A DNA stretch of 43,692 nucleotides from the NCBI GenBank assembly GCA_005893265.1, contig VBOX01000071.1:1-43692 (forward strand). The letters are read 5' to 3'. This document shows positions 41,515 through 43,692 of the stretch, one piece after another. This DNA is from Candidatus Eiseniibacteriota bacterium. Lineage in GTDB: Bacteria > Eisenbacteria > RBG-16-71-46 > SZUA-252. The position numbers were made by a program, and so were the translations under genes. The notes beneath the pieces were generated by a model, which saw only the letters and a program-made list of their open reading frames with translations, had not been told where the DNA came from and searched no databases. Each line of letters opens with the position of its first letter. Within the stretch, counting starts at the first letter, position 1.

Positions 41515-42738
41515 TCACTCCGGCAACTCCTGCAGGACGAGGCGGCGCGTCGCCGACTTCCCGTCCCGCTCCACGGTCAGGGTGATGGTGTCCCCCACGT
41601 TGGCGCCGAAGAGAGCGCGATAGGCTTCGTTCACGTCCCCAACGGGCGTGCCGTTCACCTTCCGGATGATGTCGCCGATCTTTACCCCCGCCTTGTCCGC
41701 GGGGCTTCCCTTTTCGAGCGATGCAACGTAGAGCCCGTTCCGATCGTTCGTCCCGATCCGCTCGGCCAGGTACGGCGTGATGTCCCACGTCCCGACGCCG
41801 ATCCACACGTTGCGAACCTTGCCGTACCGAATCAGCTCATCCACGACGCGCTTCGCCGCATCGATCGGAATCGCGAACCCGATTCCCTCGGAGCCGCCGC
41901 TTTTGGTGAAAATGAATGTATTCACGCCGATCACCTCGCCCTGCGCGTTCACGAGCGGCCCTCCGGAATTCCCCGGGTTGATGGCCGCGTCGGTCTGGAT
42001 CATGTTCTTGTAGATCCCGCCGCTCGCCGCTTCTGCCTTGATGTCCCGGTGTGTCGCGCTGATCACCCCTGCGGTGACCGTGGGTTGGGTGTCGTTGAGC
42101 AGGAATCCGAACGGGTTGCCGATCGCGATCGCCCATTCTCCGACCATGAGATCTCCCGAGCTTCCGAGGGTCGCCACCGGCAGCTTCTCTCCCTCGATTT
42201 TCACGATCGCGACGTCGTATTGCGGCTGGGATCCCACGACCTTGCCCGTGAACGACCGGCCGTCCGCCAGGATGACGGTGATCTTCTCGGCGCCGCGGAC
42301 GACGTGTTCATTCGTGAGCACGTACCCTTTCTGCGAGATGATGAATCCGGAACCCATCCCCGGGATCTGCTCCCGGTACCGATAGGAAGGGATCATGTCT
42401 CGGAAGAAGGGTTCGAAGAAGTCGCTCCCAAAGGGGACAGACTGGACGAGGCGGGTCTGTACCACACTGATCGTGACCACGGCGGGCCCGATGCGCTCGG
42501 CTGCCTGGACGATCGCCGTGCGCCGGGAAGTCCCTGGATCGCGGTTGGCCTGGTTGTTGTCAGCCACGGCAACGCCTGTCCGGACATCGCCGCCCGGCGT
42601 GGGCGTCAGAACCACCGTCGCCCCGATGATGAGCGCTCCCAGAAGAAGGAAGCCGAACGCAACCCCCCAGAGCCACGCGCTCTTGGACTCCTTCCAGGAC
42701 CGTGGCGTGATTTTGCTACCCACCTCAAGCAACGACAT
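41515..42738 (-). CDS. degP: HtrA/DegP-type periplasmic serine protease
   Basis: Envelope quality-control protease. 407 residues with one N-terminal membrane anchor (LWGVAFGFLLLGALIIGATVV, about 23-43), so likely tethered like DegS. Catalytic triad visible: His in VLTNEHVVRG, Asp in QYDVAIVKIEG, Ser in INPGNSGGPLVNAQG. One PDZ domain at the C-terminus (GLYVASLEKGSPADKAGVKI). The start overlaps the truA stop by 14 bases. With a single PDZ and an anchor it could be DegS-like; the symbol is approximate. Confidence 0.9.
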   Translation of the reverse strand: MSLLEVGSKITPRSWKESKSAWLWGVAFGFLLLGALIIGATVVLTPTPGGDVRTGVAVADNNQANRDPGTSRRTAIVQAAERIGPAVVTISVVQTRLVQSVPFGSDFFEPFFRDMIPSYRYREQIPGMGSGFIISQKGYVLTNEHVVRGAEKITVILADGRSFTGKVVGSQPQYDVAIVKIEGEKLPVATLGSSGDLMVGEWAIAIGNPFGFLLNDTQPTVTAGVISATHRDIKAEAASGGIYKNMIQTDAAINPGNSGGPLVNAQGEVIGVNTFIFTKSGGSEGIGFAIPIDAAKRVVDELIRYGKVRNVWIGVGTWDITPYLAERIGTNDRNGLYVASLEKGSPADKAGVKIGDIIRKVNGTPVGDVNEAYRALFGANVGDTITLTVERDGKSATRRLVLQELPE

Positions 42739-43516
42739 CTAGCCGCTCCTTGGGGAGCCATCCCAGGCCGGGATAGCGAACCCGCATGAGATACAAGCCG
42801 TGCGCGGGGGCCGGCAGCGCCGCAGCCCTGCGGTCGCGCGCCTCTAAGACCTCGCGAATGTGCTTTGGGCCGCCGGCTTCCTCGGCGGCGCGAATCGTGG
42901 TCGACACGATGCGACGCACCATAGTGTACAGGAAGCGGTCGGCCACGATGTCGAACCGGGTCACCCGCCCGCGCCGCGACCATCCGGCTTGGATCACGGC
43001 ACAGACCGTCTCCGTCTCGTCTCCGCCCTGCTTGGAAAAGGAGACGAAGTCGTGGGTGCCAAGGAGAGACTTGGACGTCCGCTGGAGCGCCTCGAGGTCC
43101 GCCCGGATCGGACGGATCCACGCGTACCGGCGCTTCAGCGCCGACGGTTGCGGCGCGACCAGATAGCGGTATGCCCGCCGCATCGCGCCGAATCGGGCGT
43201 GAAATCTGGGCTCCGCCTCCGCCGCCTCGATGATCCGAACGTCGGGCGGGAGGTGCGCATTCAACGCGGCTCGCAACCTGTCGGGCGTGAGCCTCGTGCT
43301 CAATGTCGCGCTTGCCACCTGCCCCGCGGCATGACACCCCGAATCGGTCCTGCCCGCTCCGGCGATTCGAACCCTTGCGCCGGTGACGCGCCAGATCGCC
43401 TGCTCGATCTCTCCCTGAACCGTGCGGTCCCTCGGCTGCACCTGCCAGCCGTGAAACTCCGTGCCGTCGAACTCGATTCCGAGCCGAACCGTCAGCGTGC
43501 GCGCCTCAGAAGCCAC
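42725..43516 (-). CDS. truA: tRNA pseudouridine synthase TruA
   Basis: Makes pseudouridine at positions 38-40 of tRNA anticodon arms. 263 residues: GIEFDGTEFHGWQVQP at the start, catalytic Asp in GAGRTDSGCHAAGQVAS, and FLYTMVRRIVSTTIRAA. GTG 43516 overlaps the upstream stop by 11 bases. Confidence 0.93.
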   Translation of the reverse strand: MASEARTLTVRLGIEFDGTEFHGWQVQPRDRTVQGEIEQAIWRVTGARVRIAGAGRTDSGCHAAGQVASATLSTRLTPDRLRAALNAHLPPDVRIIEAAEAEPRFHARFGAMRRAYRYLVAPQPSALKRRYAWIRPIRADLEALQRTSKSLLGTHDFVSFSKQGGDETETVCAVIQAGWSRRGRVTRFDIVADRFLYTMVRRIVSTTIRAAEEAGGPKHIREVLEARDRRAAALPAPAHGLYLMRVRYPGLGWLPKERLDVVA

Positions 43517-43691
43517 GAAGGAACCACGTGGTTGCGCCGGCGCTGCCCAGGACCGCGGCCCACTCCTTGAGACCCCAAGCGAGATCGAGGCCCGTGCGGC
43601 GTGCGCGCCCGGTCACGTATCCGCGGGTGATCAGCGCATCGGCGAACGCGTCGCTCACGCGGAGCATCGTCCCGAGAAAAGGCAGAAACCA
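43506..43691 (-). CDS. EcfT/CbiQ-like transporter membrane protein (3' end only)
   Basis: The last 61 codons of a gene entering from the right edge. The reading frame gives PFLGTMLRVSDAFADALITR, then GYVTGRARRTGLDLAWGLKE and a final hydrophobic segment. This resembles the C-terminus of EcfT/CbiQ, the membrane component of energy-coupling-factor vitamin/metal importers, in which a conserved 'A...RG' coupling motif is followed by R-T and a last helix. The call is tentative since only the end is visible. Confidence 0.45.
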   Translation of the reverse strand, partial: WFLPFLGTMLRVSDAFADALITRGYVTGRARRTGLDLAWGLKEWAAVLGSAGATTWFLRGF

Positions 43692-43692
43692 G

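Noticed and set aside
1-43692. CRISPR arrays, tRNA or rRNA genes, insertion sequences, prophage
   Set aside because: No spaced direct repeats, cloverleaf-like genes in gaps, transposase or phage motifs were found by eye. The gaps are too short to hide rRNA.

Overview
The window looks like chromosomal DNA from a GC-rich, Gram-negative (diderm) bacterium outside the Proteobacteria. It carries a full outer-membrane programme (Kdo2-lipid A, ADP-heptosyltransferases, BamA, Skp, LolCD). It also carries McsA-McsB-ClpC protein-arginine phosphorylation genes, usually known from Gram-positives, plus an LpxC-FabZ fusion and a Minf_1886-family protein. That mix suggests an uncultivated FCB-like lineage such as Eisenbacteria. 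This is inference: there is no rRNA to check it with. Nearly every gene reads on the minus strand. The exception is a two-gene plus-strand block at 2210-5109.

Layout from high to low coordinates, which is the direction of transcription. (1) 43692-35038: 3' end of an EcfT-like gene, truA, htrA, purB, purL, purQ, a 199-residue gene I read as two fused PurS domains, and purF. (2) 34915-32939: a GspE/PilB ATPase with C-terminal zinc ribbons. (3) From a good promoter at 32793-32821: lysS, lolC, lolD, mcsA, mcsB, clpC, bamA, skp, lpxD, lpxC-fabZ, lpxA, a Gfo/Idh/MocA oxidoreductase, lpxB, waaA, lpxK, nadB, a Minf_1886 gene, an MsbA-like exporter, a heptosyltransferase and a 2-hydroxyacid dehydrogenase. 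These are packed with 4-base stop/start overlaps. (4) tdh, kbl and waaF from their own promoter. (5) The plus-strand pair: a TPR/membrane/zinc-ribbon gene and a DUF4388 gene. (6) asnS with a terminator, a possible short RNA, and a PstS-like lipoprotein gene cut by the window edge.

The genes fit one theme. Block 3 couples translation (LysRS) to building the outer membrane: lipid A synthesis, Kdo transfer, lipid A flipping, lipoprotein release and beta-barrel assembly, with a proteolytic quality-control module in the middle. Block 1 is de novo purine synthesis with envelope protease HtrA upstream.

Five genes are broken in ways that do not look like ordinary decay. clpC, lysS and purL each lack an internal block of about 30-50 conserved residues, with a frameshift at the join. 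The MsbA-like gene is frameshifted in its first loop. The TPR gene is interrupted by a perfect 199-bp inverted copy of part of its downstream neighbour. Several of these genes are normally essential and the lesions remove catalytic parts, so chimeric joins in amplification or assembly are the most likely cause, and the read-level data should be checked first. The best candidates for new biology are the tandem PurS protein, the CtsR-less McsAB-ClpC module inside the outer-membrane operon, the GnnA-like oxidoreductase in the lipid A cluster, the DUF4388-pilin-like protein, and the interleaved inverted repeats in front of tdh. No tRNA, rRNA, CRISPR array, insertion sequence or prophage was seen.
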